Positions 15,650 to 24,295 of a stretch of DNA of 64,000 nucleotides are shown here, piece by piece (within the stretch, counting starts at the first letter, position 1; every line of letters starts with the position of its first letter). Made by a program: the position numbers and the translations under genes. The DNA is taken from NCBI GenBank assembly GCA_903887415.1, contig CAISPO010000021.1:22649-86648 (forward strand), written 5' to 3'. The notes under the pieces are model-generated. The model saw nothing but the letters and a program-made list of their open reading frames with translations, did no database searches and was not told the DNA's origin. The stretch comes from an uncultured Bacteroidota bacterium. Its GTDB lineage: Bacteria; Bacteroidota; Bacteroidia; Chitinophagales; Chitinophagaceae.

Positions 15650-17068
15650 ATGGATATTGTTTGCTCTCCTGAGGAACTTAAATTATTTCAACTGGTAGGT
15701 GATGCCGCAGCCGGCATGAATGCGAGCTGCTACCTTATAGGCGGCTTTGTGCGCGATAAGATCCTGGGCAGGCCTACCAAGGATGCAGATATTGTATGCA
15801 CAGGGGATGGCATAGCACTTGCTCATGCAGTTGCTAATCTGCTGCCTAATAGACCGCAAGTCAATTTCTTCAAAACATTTGGCACAGCTCAGTTCAAATT
15901 GAATGGATTTGATGTGGAGTTCGTAGGCGCTCGCAAAGAATCCTACACAACCGATTCCCGCAAACCGGAAGTAACACCCGGCACTATTGAAGATGACCAA
16001 CTGAGGCGGGATTTTACCATAAACGCGCTCGCTATCAGCCTGAATAAAGATGATTACGGCAAGCTCATTGACCCATTCAATGGCATTGAAGACCTCAATA
16101 ATCAAATCATCCGCACCCCGCTCGGACCGGACATCACATTCTCTGACGACCCGCTGCGCATGATGCGTGCGATACGTTTCGCTACACAGCTTGGCTTTAC
16201 AATTACACCTGATGTTTTTGAAGCCATAACCCGCAATAAGGAGCGGATAAAAATCGTATCGCAAGAGCGCATCACCGACGAGCTTAACAAAATAATGGCA
16301 ACGCCTAAACCCTCCGTAGGTCTTGATCTGCTTTTCCGCTCAGGACTGCTCAAGGAGTTCTTCCCGCAGTTCGTTGACCTTTCTGGCGTGGAGATCATAG
16401 AGGGCAAGGGGCATAAAGATAATTTTTATCACACACTACAGGTGATAGATAACACCGCCGCAAAAAGCGATAACCTCTGGTTGCGCTGGGCAGCCCTGCT
16501 GCACGATATAGGCAAGCCGGCCACTAAGCGTTTTGAAGACGGACACGGCTGGACTTTTCACGGCCATGAGGTAGTGGGTGAACGAATGACGCCCCGCATT
16601 TTCAAGCAACTGAAGCTGCCGCTGAACGAGCATATGAAGTACGTGGCCAAGCTGGTGCTGCTGCACCTGCGCCCCATAAGCCTCACCAAAGAAGACATCA
16701 CCGACTCGGCCATGCGCCGCCTGCTATTTGATGCAGGAGACGAACTGGAAGACCTGATGATACTGTGCGAAAGCGACATTACCTCGAAGAACAAAGCCAA
16801 GGTGAAGCGCTATCTCGAAAATTTTGAGCTGGTAAAAGAACGGCTGAAAGAGGTAGAAGAAAGCGATAAGATACGCAACTGGCAGCCCCCCATCACGGGA
16901 GATGAGATCATGCAATTATTTAACCTCACGCCTTCGCGCGAAGTAGGTGTGCTTAAAACCGCTGTACGAGAAGCTATCCTTGATGGTGTGATACCGAACA
17001 ACTATGATGCCGCTTATACTCTACTGCTAGAAAAGGCCAAAGAACTGAATCTTGCGCCCAGGCTTTAA
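15650..17068 (+). CDS. cca: CCA tRNA nucleotidyltransferase with HD domain
   Basis: A 472-residue class II tRNA nucleotidyltransferase/poly(A) polymerase-type protein that adds or repairs the 3' CCA of tRNAs. The head domain shows '[23 protein letters not shown]' (GG and DxD metal site, residues about 20-42), '[10 protein letters not shown]' and the '[16 protein letters not shown]' RNA-binding helix. An HD domain follows at about 280-400 with '[12 protein letters not shown]' and 'FHGHEVVG'; its hydrolase activity in this family is often on 2',3'-cyclic or phosphate ends. Upstream in-frame codons are simple-sequence repeat and are excluded. Confidence 0.93.
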   Translation: MDIVCSPEELKLFQLVGDAAAGMNASCYLIGGFVRDKILGRPTKDADIVCTGDGIALAHAVANLLPNRPQVNFFKTFGTAQFKLNGFDVEFVGARKESYTTDSRKPEVTPGTIEDDQLRRDFTINALAISLNKDDYGKLIDPFNGIEDLNNQIIRTPLGPDITFSDDPLRMMRAIRFATQLGFTITPDVFEAITRNKERIKIVSQERITDELNKIMATPKPSVGLDLLFRSGLLKEFFPQFVDLSGVEIIEGKGHKDNFYHTLQVIDNTAAKSDNLWLRWAALLHDIGKPATKRFEDGHGWTFHGHEVVGERMTPRIFKQLKLPLNEHMKYVAKLVLLHLRPISLTKEDITDSAMRRLLFDAGDELEDLMILCESDITSKNKAKVKRYLENFELVKERLKEVEESDKIRNWQPPITGDEIMQLFNLTPSREVGVLKTAVREAILDGVIPNNYDAAYTLLLEKAKELNLAPRL

Positions 17069-17123
17069 TAATTGGTGTATTGCTTGATTCCGCACATATG
17101 ATAAAATCTATACAAAAAAATTG

Positions 17124-17131
17124 TAATTTTG
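17124..17131 (+). promoter_or_regulatory. Putative -7 promoter box of the MNT/HEPN pair, four bases from the ATG
   Basis: TAATTTTG matches TAnnTTTG and ends only 4 bases before the start codon at 17136, so the transcript would be leaderless. Confidence 0.5.
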
Positions 17132-17135
17132 GTAT

Positions 17136-17456
17136 ATGAAGGACAAGCAAAACATATTTGACCTTATCAAAAAATCTGTAACGGCCATTGATCCTGGCGC
17201 CACAGTGATTTTATATGGTTCTTATGCCCGTGGAGACTACCGGGAAACTTCTGATATTGATTTGCTAATATTATTGGACATTAACAGGGAGAAGTTGACT
17301 TACTCTGAGAAATTTAAAATAACTAGTCCGATCTATGATATTGGACTTGAAACTGACACATTGATTAGCCCTAAAATATATTCAAAAATAGGCTGGGCCC
17401 GTCATCGTGTAACCCCGTACTATGAAAATGTAAATAAAGAAGGAATTATATTATGA
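17136..17456 (+). CDS. Minimal nucleotidyltransferase (MNT) domain protein, partner of a HEPN protein
   Basis: A 106-residue pol-beta superfamily minimal nucleotidyltransferase with the GSx10DxD signature 'LYGSYARGDYRETSDIDLLILLD' spanning residues about 28-50; a third acidic residue lies near 'GLETDTL'. In MNT-HEPN modules the MNT protein acts as antitoxin, in studied cases by AMPylating or masking the HEPN partner. It overlaps the HEPN gene by 4 bases (ATGA). The closing 'RHRVTPYYENVNKEGIIL' is a typical C-terminus for this family. Confidence 0.85.
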   Translation: MKDKQNIFDLIKKSVTAIDPGATVILYGSYARGDYRETSDIDLLILLDINREKLTYSEKFKITSPIYDIGLETDTLISPKIYSKIGWARHRVTPYYENVNKEGIIL

Positions 17457-17854
17457 CGGATAAAGAAAATCGGGAGTTAATTCAGTATAGATTCGGCAAG
17501 GCTTCTGAAACAATGCAGGAAGTTAAATTTTTGTTTGAAAATCAACTTTGGAACAACGCAGTAAACAGGCTCTACTATCGTTGTTTCTATGCTGTTGGCG
17601 CTTTACTTGCGAGTGTAAATGTATATACCAAAACACATTCGGGTGCAAGTCAAATGTTTAGTCTGCATTTTATTAAACAGGGTATTTTTGAAAAAGAAGA
17701 TCACAAGATATTTACAACACTCCTTGATATGAGGCAAGATGCTGACTACGAAGATTTTATCGACTATGAAGAAAGTGATGTAGCTCCGCTAATTGATCCG
17801 GCTAAACAACTGATCAGCCATATCGAGAAATATATTGCGCCATTCTTAAATTGA
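17453..17854 (+). CDS. HEPN domain protein (UPF0332/PF05168 type)
   Basis: A 133-residue all-helical HEPN protein with 'NNAVNRLYYRCFYAVGALLAS' (the NRxYYxxFYAxxALL helix), 'KTHSGASQMFSLHFIK' and 'DMRQDADYEDF'. This arrangement is that of PF05168/UPF0332 HEPN proteins, many of which are toxin components paired with MNT proteins. I do not find the R-x4-6-H ribonuclease motif, so it may not be an active RNase. Translation is coupled to the upstream MNT gene. Confidence 0.83.
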   Translation: MTDKENRELIQYRFGKASETMQEVKFLFENQLWNNAVNRLYYRCFYAVGALLASVNVYTKTHSGASQMFSLHFIKQGIFEKEDHKIFTTLLDMRQDADYEDFIDYEESDVAPLIDPAKQLISHIEKYIAPFLN

Positions 17855-17915
17855 CCCAAAAAGTAGCAACATAAAAAACACTAAACGAACTCCTGCTACT
17901 TTTAGACCGCATAAA

Positions 17916-19088
17916 ATGACCAACCGCCAGCTTTTCCAACAACATGTAGCGCAGACCTCGCCCGCCCCGGTGGGTATCGAGATCATATCCGCTTCCGGCA
18001 GCTATCTATATGACGTTGACGGAAAAAAATACCTGGATATGATCGGCGGCATTAGTGTTTGCAACATTGGCCATAGCCATCCCAGGGTGGTTGAGGCGGT
18101 ACAAAAGCAAGCCGCCGACTATATGCACGTAATGGTATATGGTGAGCTGGTACAGAGCCCACAGGTGAAATATGCGGAGCTGCTCGCAAAGCATCTGCCA
18201 GCGAGTCTCGACTGTGTTTATTTCACCAATTCGGGCGCAGAAGCCACCGAGGGCGCACTCAAACTTGCCCGTCGCGCCACAGGCCGCACCGATATTATCA
18301 GTTGCAACAAAAGCTATCACGGCAACACCTTGGGCGCACTCGCTGTAATGGGTGACGAATACTGGCGGAATGCATTCCGGCCACTGATGCCCGGCGTATG
18401 GCGTTACGACTACAATTCTGAAGCACTAATTAATGCCATCAATGGGCAAACAGCCTGCGTCATCATAGAAACCATACAGGGTGAAGCAGGGGTTATTGTA
18501 CCTAACGAAAACTGGCTGCAGCAATTGCGTAAAAAATGTACAGAGGCAGGTGCGTTACTGATATTCGATGAGATACAGTGCGGCTTCGGGCGCACAGGCA
18601 AGCTCTGGGGTTTTGAGCATTATGATGTCATACCTGATATTGTATTGCTGGGCAAGGCGCTGGGCGGGGGTATGCCTATGGGTGCTTTTATATCATCCCA
18701 CCAGTTGATGCAGACGCTGACGCACAGTCCTGTGCTGGGCCATATTACCACTTTCGGCGGCCACCCGGTATGCTGTGCCGCCGGTATGGCTGGAATGAAG
18801 GTGCTGCTTGACGAAAACATTATTGCTGCGGTCGCCGAAAAAGAAAAATTGTGCCTTTCACTACTGAAACATCCCTCAATAAAAGCGATACGAAGCAAGG
18901 GGCTGCTGATCGCAATAGAGTTGGAAACCGCTGCGCAAGTATCTGAAACACTGCAGCGCTGCCTCGCAAAAGGGTTATTTTCCGATTGGTTTTTGTTTGC
19001 TCCGCAGTGCATCCGCTTTGCACCACCACTCACTATTACCATTGCCGAGATCACTTCCGCCTGCGAGATATTGCAATCATTCCTGTAA
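17916..19088 (+). CDS. Class III aminotransferase (acetylornithine aminotransferase-like)
   Basis: A 390-residue PLP enzyme of class III. It shows 'DGKKYLDMIGGISVCNIGHSHPRV', 'TNSGAEATEGALKLARRATGR', 'IIETIQGEAGVIVP', 'LLIFDEIQCGFGRTGKLWGFEHY' (PLP-contact Asp) and the Schiff-base Lys in 'LLGKALGGGMPMGAF'. Members use acetylornithine, ornithine, GABA or other omega-amino donors. No arginine pathway genes are nearby, so the substrate stays open. It ends at a strong bidirectional hairpin. Confidence 0.9.
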   Translation: MTNRQLFQQHVAQTSPAPVGIEIISASGSYLYDVDGKKYLDMIGGISVCNIGHSHPRVVEAVQKQAADYMHVMVYGELVQSPQVKYAELLAKHLPASLDCVYFTNSGAEATEGALKLARRATGRTDIISCNKSYHGNTLGALAVMGDEYWRNAFRPLMPGVWRYDYNSEALINAINGQTACVIIETIQGEAGVIVPNENWLQQLRKKCTEAGALLIFDEIQCGFGRTGKLWGFEHYDVIPDIVLLGKALGGGMPMGAFISSHQLMQTLTHSPVLGHITTFGGHPVCCAAGMAGMKVLLDENIIAAVAEKEKLCLSLLKHPSIKAIRSKGLLIAIELETAAQVSETLQRCLAKGLFSDWFLFAPQCIRFAPPLTITIAEITSACEILQSFL

Positions 19089-19092
19089 TAGC

Positions 19093-19115
19093 AAAGGCGG
19101 GACAAACCCGCCTTT
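19093..19115. terminator. Bidirectional terminator between convergent genes
   Basis: AAAGGCGGG and CCCGCCTTT enclose ACAAA, giving a 9 bp stem between the class III aminotransferase and the convergent lipoprotein gene. Confidence 0.8.
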
Positions 19116-19142
19116 CTGATATTTTTGAAGGGATCTGAAATA

Positions 19143-20018
19143 TTACGGAGTAAGCGTAAGCTCATAAATATGCACACCTATAGTAAGCTGGGCATCGGCA
19201 TCGCAATTTCCTGCACCATAGTTCAGTACGCGGGAGCCCTGGTAACCACTCACATTCACCACACCGGATTCGCAAAAATTACAACCCATAGCAAATTGTA
19301 ACGGAGTCGCGATATCAAAGGAAAAAACATTGCCATCGGGCCTTGTTACCAGCGCCGATCCTGATATGGAAAAAATATCATCACTCCTGTCACCAGTTGT
19401 ATATCCCTGCACCCATTTCCGAACTAAAGAACCTTTCCATACTACAAATTGGCTGTTCAGCGGGTCCTGGCTTACATTCATTGAGTCAGCTGTTGTAACC
19501 TTATAGTACCAGTTACCCGCAATGGTAGTATCCACACGTGTAGTGGCTATCGTACCGGTAAGCTGGTTATCATTAACATAGTAATTATCAAAGGTAATCG
19601 TGTGCTGCTGGCCTGCGTCCGTGTATTCACCATTATAAGAAACAATTATTGTCCCCTTCCTGTTCCTGCCGTCAAGGCACATACAATCGTTCGGTCCAAA
19701 ACGGATAACTAAAGTATGCGGAGTGCTGTTAGTGTCAGTGCCTACTGTGCAGCAATTTCCTATTACCGTGTTGTGCGTGGTGCGCATATATGCCCCGCTG
19801 TACACCTCGCCGGCAGCATCGGCTATGGAAATAACGTCATCGTTCGCCCATTCTATCCTTGATACATCTGAGGCATAACCGCCCTGGTCGTCACCATTTC
19901 CTATAATGTTATCATTACTTTTCTGGCAAGCCTGGAACACGAGGGCCGAGGATGCAAACAAAAAAGCAGAGATAGTAACAACAACAGCGCTTCTTTTGAA
20001 ATTAAAATTGCAATGCAT
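19143..20018 (-). CDS. Hypothetical lipoprotein, paralogue of the next gene upstream
   Basis: A 291-residue protein with a hydrophobic N-terminus and lipobox-like 'LVFQACQKSND' (Cys about residue 31), indicating an envelope lipoprotein. The body is beta-rich with conserved Cys-containing turns: 'IGNCCTVG', 'CMCLDGRNRKGTIIVSYNGEY', 'GCNFCESGVVNV' and 'YGAGNCDADAQLTIG'. It is homologous along its whole length to the protein at 20174, with shared 'GYASD', 'VNDNQLTG', 'GYTTGDR..D' and 'LNYG.GNCD' blocks. I do not recognise a named domain. The Asp/Asn-rich turns may bind calcium, as an inference. Confidence 0.75.
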   Translation of the reverse strand: MHCNFNFKRSAVVVTISAFLFASSALVFQACQKSNDNIIGNGDDQGGYASDVSRIEWANDDVISIADAAGEVYSGAYMRTTHNTVIGNCCTVGTDTNSTPHTLVIRFGPNDCMCLDGRNRKGTIIVSYNGEYTDAGQQHTITFDNYYVNDNQLTGTIATTRVDTTIAGNWYYKVTTADSMNVSQDPLNSQFVVWKGSLVRKWVQGYTTGDRSDDIFSISGSALVTRPDGNVFSFDIATPLQFAMGCNFCESGVVNVSGYQGSRVLNYGAGNCDADAQLTIGVHIYELTLTP

Positions 20019-20126
20019 AGTTCAATATGGTTGTTTAATGGGCTCTTTAATGGTTAATGATAATGAATTTTGCCGCTAATATACGAATAGTGGTTAATGT
20101 TGCCTACAGATTAAGCCACAAAATAT

Positions 20127-20153
20127 AAAAGGCGGAACATATTTCCGCCTTTT
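20127..20153 (-). terminator. Terminator between the two lipoprotein paralogues
   Basis: AAAAGGCGGAA and TTCCGCCTTTT form an 11 bp stem around about 5 bases, just after the stop codon of the upstream paralogue. The stem core is the same as that of the hairpin at 19093. Confidence 0.8.
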
Positions 20154-20173
20154 ATTGAAAAACAACAAGATAA

Positions 20174-21022
20174 TTATTTCAATGTAATGTTATAGGTGTG
20201 CGACCCTACAGTAAGCTGCGCTTCAGAATCGCAATTGCCATCGCCATAGTTGAGTGTCCGCACCCCGCCCAATGGACCGGTAATGCTCACAACACCGGCT
20301 TCTATCCAGGCGCAGTTATACGCTACTTGCAAAGGAGTCGTAATATTCATCACAAACGAATGGCCATTTGCACGGGTAAGTGTTGTAGTTCCGGATATAA
20401 GGTAAGAGTCGTCTGTTCTGTCGGTAGTGGTATAACCAGTGAGCCAAGTCCTGGTACGGGTGCCGGTCCATACTATCTCGCCATTTCCGGTGCCAAGGTT
20501 CAAAGTATCGTTTACATTAACTGTGTAGTACACCTGTCCGGAACTGTTAGTACCCATATTTGTTACAGTTTTAACGCCGGTAAGCTGGTTATCGTTTACG
20601 AAATAGTTGCTATAGGTAATGGTGTGTGTGCTGCCGCTGTCTTTGTAATGTCCCGTATAGGTAACTATAATGCTGCCCCTGCGGTTCTTGCCATCAGCGC
20701 AAGTGCAATCCGTCGTGCCAAAATTGATAGTCAGCACGTGAGGGGTCACAGTAGTATCATTGGTAACAGTAGCACAGCCACCCAGCGTAGTACCCGTAGT
20801 ACGCAGGCTAGAACCGCCGTTTGTTGATGCTGCAACATCTGCCATAGAAACGACGTCATTACTGTTCGTTTCCATTTTTACATGGTCAGAAGCATACCCG
20901 CCATTATCATCAACGTTCGTTAGGGAGTCGTCTGCTGTTTTATGGCAGCCTACAGTGAAGACAAAGAGGGCGACAGTAATTGTTGCCGCGCTCAGGCTAA
21001 GAAAAAATCTGGATTTACGCAT
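20174..21022 (-). CDS. Hypothetical lipoprotein, paralogue of the gene at 19143
   Basis: A 282-residue protein with a signal sequence and lipobox (ALFVFTVGCHKTAD, Cys about residue 26). The body shares all main blocks with the neighbouring paralogue: 'GGYASDHVKMETNSNDVVSMAD', 'LGGCATV', 'DCTCADGKNRRGSIIVTYTGHY', 'VNDNQLTGVKTV', 'TTDRTDDSYLISG' and 'LNYGDGNCDSEAQLTVG'. It differs by losing one Cys of the 'GNCC' pair and having Trp-Ile in place of Phe-Cys in 'CAWIEAGVV'. Function is unknown. The pair is clearly a tandem duplication kept for long enough to diverge substantially. Confidence 0.75.
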   Translation of the reverse strand: MRKSRFFLSLSAATITVALFVFTVGCHKTADDSLTNVDDNGGYASDHVKMETNSNDVVSMADVAASTNGGSSLRTTGTTLGGCATVTNDTTVTPHVLTINFGTTDCTCADGKNRRGSIIVTYTGHYKDSGSTHTITYSNYFVNDNQLTGVKTVTNMGTNSSGQVYYTVNVNDTLNLGTGNGEIVWTGTRTRTWLTGYTTTDRTDDSYLISGTTTLTRANGHSFVMNITTPLQVAYNCAWIEAGVVSITGPLGGVRTLNYGDGNCDSEAQLTVGSHTYNITLK

Positions 21023-21145
21023 TTTTTTATGTTTTAAGGTTATAAAATAATTTTTACGGTTTTAAGACTATTGACCTGTCTTTTGGTTTAATATCATCAA
21101 AAAATATTCCGAAAATTCTTATTTCAAGTTAAAAGTAATAATAAT

Positions 21146-21153
21146 TACTTTTG
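21146..21153 (+). promoter_or_regulatory. Putative -7 promoter box of ugd
   Basis: TACTTTTG, a match to TAnnTTTG, ends 22 bases before the ugd start. Confidence 0.5.
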
Positions 21154-21175
21154 CGGCTCAATCCATTATGATAAA

Positions 21176-22555
21176 ATGCAATTAGCGATCATTGGCACCG
21201 GATATGTAGGATTAGTTACAGGCACTTGTTTTGCGGAAACCGGCAACAAAGTTACCTGTATAGATATTGACGAAAAAAAAATAAATAATTTAAAGCAGGG
21301 CGTCTCGCCTATCTATGAGCCCGGCCTGGATATGCTGCTCGAGCGCAACATTAAGGAAAAAAGGCTCTTTTTCACCACTTCGCTCAGCGATGGCATTAAG
21401 GATGCTAAGGTTATTTTCCTTGCCTTGCCCACACCGCCCGGCAAAGACGGCTCTGCAGACCTGCAATATGTGCTGGATGTGGCCAAATCGTTAAGCACTA
21501 TTATTACTCATTATACCGTCATCGTTAATAAAAGCACTGTACCTGTAGGCACTGCCGAAAAAGTGCATGCAGTGCTGGCACAGCACCTGGACAAAGAATT
21601 GTTTGATGTAGTTTCTAACCCCGAGTTTCTGCGCGAAGGTGTTGCTGTGGATGACTTCCTGAAGCCCGACCGGGTTGTCATCGGCACTTCGTCGGAAAAG
21701 GCGAGGAAGGTGATGGATGAGCTTTACCAGCCCTATGTGCGCCAGGGAAACCCCATCCATTTTATGGACGAGCGCTCATCTGAAATGACCAAGTACGCTG
21801 CAAACTCTTACCTCGCTATGCGTATCTCTTTTATGAACGAGATGGCTAACCTCTGCGAGAAAACCGGTGCAAATGTGGATTGGGTGCGTATAGGCATAGG
21901 CGGAGATAGCCGTATAGGTAAGCGCTTTCTTTTCCCTGGCATTGGCTACGGCGGCAGCTGTTTTCCTAAAGATGTAAAAGCACTCGCATTTACGGCCATG
22001 GAAATGGATTATGATTTCCAGTTGGTAAATACGGTAATGCGGGTAAATGAGCGCCAGAAACTGGTGCTGGGCAAAAAGGTAAAGAATTATTTCGGAAGCG
22101 ATCTTTCTGAGTACACGTTTGCTGTCTGGGGGCTTGCTTTCAAGCCAGAAACAGATGATATCAGGGACGCACCCGCACTTGACCTCATCCATGAGTTGTT
22201 GGCAGCAGGTGCAAAACTACGGGTGTTTGACCCTGAAGCTATGGCGAATGTGAAGCAAATAATGGGTGATAAGATACATTATGCCGAAGACCAGTACGAT
22301 GCCCTTTCCGGCGCCAGCGCGCTTATCGTAGTAACAGAGTGGAGCGAATTCCGCAACCCTGATTTCGAGCGCATTTGCAATTCGTTGAAACACCCTGCAA
22401 TATTCGACGGGCGCAATGTTTACTCCCTGGAGAAAATGGAAGACCTCGGCGTGTATTATGAGAGCATCGGCAGAAAAATAATTCACCCGCAAATACATGA
22501 CACATTGCCAGCGCCACACAACACAATAATCAGGGAAAGAGCGACCCGAGATTAA
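21176..22555 (+). CDS. ugd: UDP-glucose 6-dehydrogenase
   Basis: A 459-residue NAD-dependent enzyme that oxidises UDP-glucose to UDP-glucuronate in two steps. The N-terminal Rossmann motif is 'IIGTGYVGLVTGTCFAETG'; 'VNKSTVPVGTAEKV' and 'NPEFLREGVAVDDFLKPDRVVIG' follow. The catalytic Cys is in 'GIGYGGSCFPKDVKAL', and the C-terminal domain has 'WGLAFKPETDDIRDAPAL'. Length and order of motifs are normal. It is followed after 106 bases by uxs, which consumes its product, so the two make one nucleotide-sugar route. Confidence 0.95.
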   Translation: MQLAIIGTGYVGLVTGTCFAETGNKVTCIDIDEKKINNLKQGVSPIYEPGLDMLLERNIKEKRLFFTTSLSDGIKDAKVIFLALPTPPGKDGSADLQYVLDVAKSLSTIITHYTVIVNKSTVPVGTAEKVHAVLAQHLDKELFDVVSNPEFLREGVAVDDFLKPDRVVIGTSSEKARKVMDELYQPYVRQGNPIHFMDERSSEMTKYAANSYLAMRISFMNEMANLCEKTGANVDWVRIGIGGDSRIGKRFLFPGIGYGGSCFPKDVKALAFTAMEMDYDFQLVNTVMRVNERQKLVLGKKVKNYFGSDLSEYTFAVWGLAFKPETDDIRDAPALDLIHELLAAGAKLRVFDPEAMANVKQIMGDKIHYAEDQYDALSGASALIVVTEWSEFRNPDFERICNSLKHPAIFDGRNVYSLEKMEDLGVYYESIGRKIIHPQIHDTLPAPHNTIIRERATRD

Positions 22556-22661
22556 TGCAATTTGAAAATTTGGAAATATGCAAATTTGAAAATGGGCCAA
22601 CGCCTTGTGAAAATGGCGACTATATACTGACGACTAATTACTAAGTACTAACAATTAACCA

Positions 22662-23597
22662 ATGGCAAAAAGAATATTGATTACCGGCGCTGCAGGATTT
22701 TTAGGTTCGCATTTGTGCGACCGTTTTCTGAAAGAAGGTTACGAAGTAATTGGCATGGACAACCTGCTGACCGGGAACATCAAAAACATAGAGCACCTCT
22801 TTCCTGTCCGGGAGTTCCAGTTTTATCATCACGATGTCACTAAGTTCGTGCACGTGCCGGGCAATATTGATTACATACTTCATTTTGCCTCGCCCGCTAG
22901 TCCTATCGACTACCTGAAGATGCCGATCCAGACACTAAAAGTTGGCGCACTGGGCACACACAACCTGCTGGGCCTTGCCAAGTCTAAAGGTTCCCGCATA
23001 CTGGTAGCCTCAACCTCCGAGGTATATGGCGACCCGCTGGTGCATCCCCAAACGGAAGAATATTGGGGCAACGTAAACCCCGTTGGCCCGCGCGGGGTGT
23101 ATGATGAAGCTAAGCGCTTTATGGAAAGCATTACTATGGCTTACCATACTTTTCACCAGGTAGAAACACGAATCATACGCATATTCAATACCTACGGCCC
23201 GCGCATGCGCCTCGATGACGGTCGTGCATTACCTACTTTTATGAGCCAGGCACTGAGAGGTGAGGATGTTACTGTTTATGGCGATGGTTCGCAAACACGC
23301 TCCTTCTGCTATGTGGATGATCTGGTAGATGGTATTTACCGCCTGCTGCTTTCCGATTATAGCAAGCCTGTGAACATTGGCAACCCGTCTGAGATAACCC
23401 TGCTCGAATTTGCAGAAGAAGTGCTGAAACTCACCGGCTCAAAATCTAAGATCGTATATGAGCCGCTGCCGCAGGACGACCCGAAACAGCGTAAGCCAAA
23501 TATTACCAAAGCAAAGGAAATCCTTGGCTGGGAACCAAAAGTGGACCGGCACGAAGGACTGAAGCGTACACTGGAATATTTTAAGCTGCATATATAG
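22662..23597 (+). CDS. uxs: UDP-glucuronate decarboxylase (UDP-xylose synthase)
   Basis: A 311-residue extended SDR that converts UDP-glucuronate to UDP-xylose. It has '[19 protein letters not shown]' (TGxxGxxG), '[13 protein letters not shown]', '[15 protein letters not shown]', the catalytic Tyr-xxx-Lys in '[12 protein letters not shown]', and '[21 protein letters not shown]' typical of Uxs. Its position right behind ugd supports this over other epimerase-type functions. UDP-xylose or a derivative presumably feeds envelope glycan synthesis. The spacer holds AAATTTGGAAATATG-like low-complexity sequence. Confidence 0.93.
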   Translation: MAKRILITGAAGFLGSHLCDRFLKEGYEVIGMDNLLTGNIKNIEHLFPVREFQFYHHDVTKFVHVPGNIDYILHFASPASPIDYLKMPIQTLKVGALGTHNLLGLAKSKGSRILVASTSEVYGDPLVHPQTEEYWGNVNPVGPRGVYDEAKRFMESITMAYHTFHQVETRIIRIFNTYGPRMRLDDGRALPTFMSQALRGEDVTVYGDGSQTRSFCYVDDLVDGIYRLLLSDYSKPVNIGNPSEITLLEFAEEVLKLTGSKSKIVYEPLPQDDPKQRKPNITKAKEILGWEPKVDRHEGLKRTLEYFKLHI

Positions 23598-23641
23598 CTC
23601 AGGCCATTCCCGGCTCTATTGGTAATATAATTTCTCAAAAA

Positions 23642-23688
23642 AATAATAGGTTGTGTGTGTTATACACATACAACCTATTATTTTTTTT
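23642..23688 (+). terminator. Terminator after uxs
   Basis: AATAATAGGTTGT and ACAACCTATTATT form a 13 bp stem, extended by GTGTG/CACAT inside, and run into a T-tract. Confidence 0.85.
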
Positions 23689-23723
23689 GTTTTCTTTACT
23701 GTACAAACTTCTAAAGCCATTTT

Positions 23724-24167
23724 ATGAGAATAAATAAAAAATTACTCCTCGTATCCCTGCTTTGCACAGGCATGGTGTTTCTCCAGAGTTTCAAACAAAA
23801 ACACGATGATGATAAGGCGACCAACTTAAAGGTGCTTTCGAAAGATATTTCCGAAAAAGACCTCCATACGATCATGAAAAGTTTTTCTATGTCACTCGGT
23901 GTGCGTTGCAATTACTGCCATGTAGCTAAGGAAATCCCCGGCCAGAACCACCCGCAATGGGACTTCGCATCTGATGACAAGAAGGAAAAAAATACGGCCC
24001 GCGAAATGATGAAAATGACCATGGCCATAAATTCAGACTACCTTGGCAAGATCAAGACTATGGGCGATGGCCTGGAGGAGATCAGGTGTGTTACCTGTCA
24101 CATGGGCCGAACCACGCCTATCATAAGTGTTGATTCTATGCCTCATCTACCGCGCCAGGAACATTAA
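23724..24167 (+). CDS. Exported c-type cytochrome with two CxxCH motifs
   Basis: A 147-residue protein with an N-terminal signal segment (KKLLLVSLLCTGMVFLQSF) and two heme c attachment sites, 'VRCNYCHVA' (about residue 64) and 'IRCVTCHMGR' (about residue 127). It belongs to the 'photosynthetic reaction centre cytochrome c subunit-like' family that is frequent in non-phototrophic Bacteroidota and Acidobacteria. It should act in the periplasm as an electron carrier or redox subunit. No oxidase genes neighbour it; the gene stands alone with its own terminator. Confidence 0.87.
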   Translation: MRINKKLLLVSLLCTGMVFLQSFKQKHDDDKATNLKVLSKDISEKDLHTIMKSFSMSLGVRCNYCHVAKEIPGQNHPQWDFASDDKKEKNTAREMMKMTMAINSDYLGKIKTMGDGLEEIRCVTCHMGRTTPIISVDSMPHLPRQEH

Positions 24168-24195
24168 TACCTGCAGCTCGGTTGCTTAATAATTT

Positions 24196-24221
24196 ATCCT
24201 CCTTCACGGAGGATTTTTTTT
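24196..24221 (+). terminator. Terminator after the cytochrome gene
   Basis: ATCCTCC-TTCAC-GGAGGAT followed by a run of eight T. Confidence 0.85.
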
Positions 24222-24270
24222 CTGGTTCGCATATATCAACCAGGCTTTTCAGAGTGTATTTTTCAATTAC

Positions 24271-24278
24271 TAAATTTG
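24271..24278 (+). promoter_or_regulatory. Putative -7 promoter box of the DUF2461 gene
   Basis: TAAATTTG matches TAnnTTTG, 17 bases before the ATG at 24296. It supports that start and not the in-frame ATG at 24182, which lies before the terminator. Confidence 0.45.
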
Positions 24279-24295
24279 TTGTTCAATACACCATC

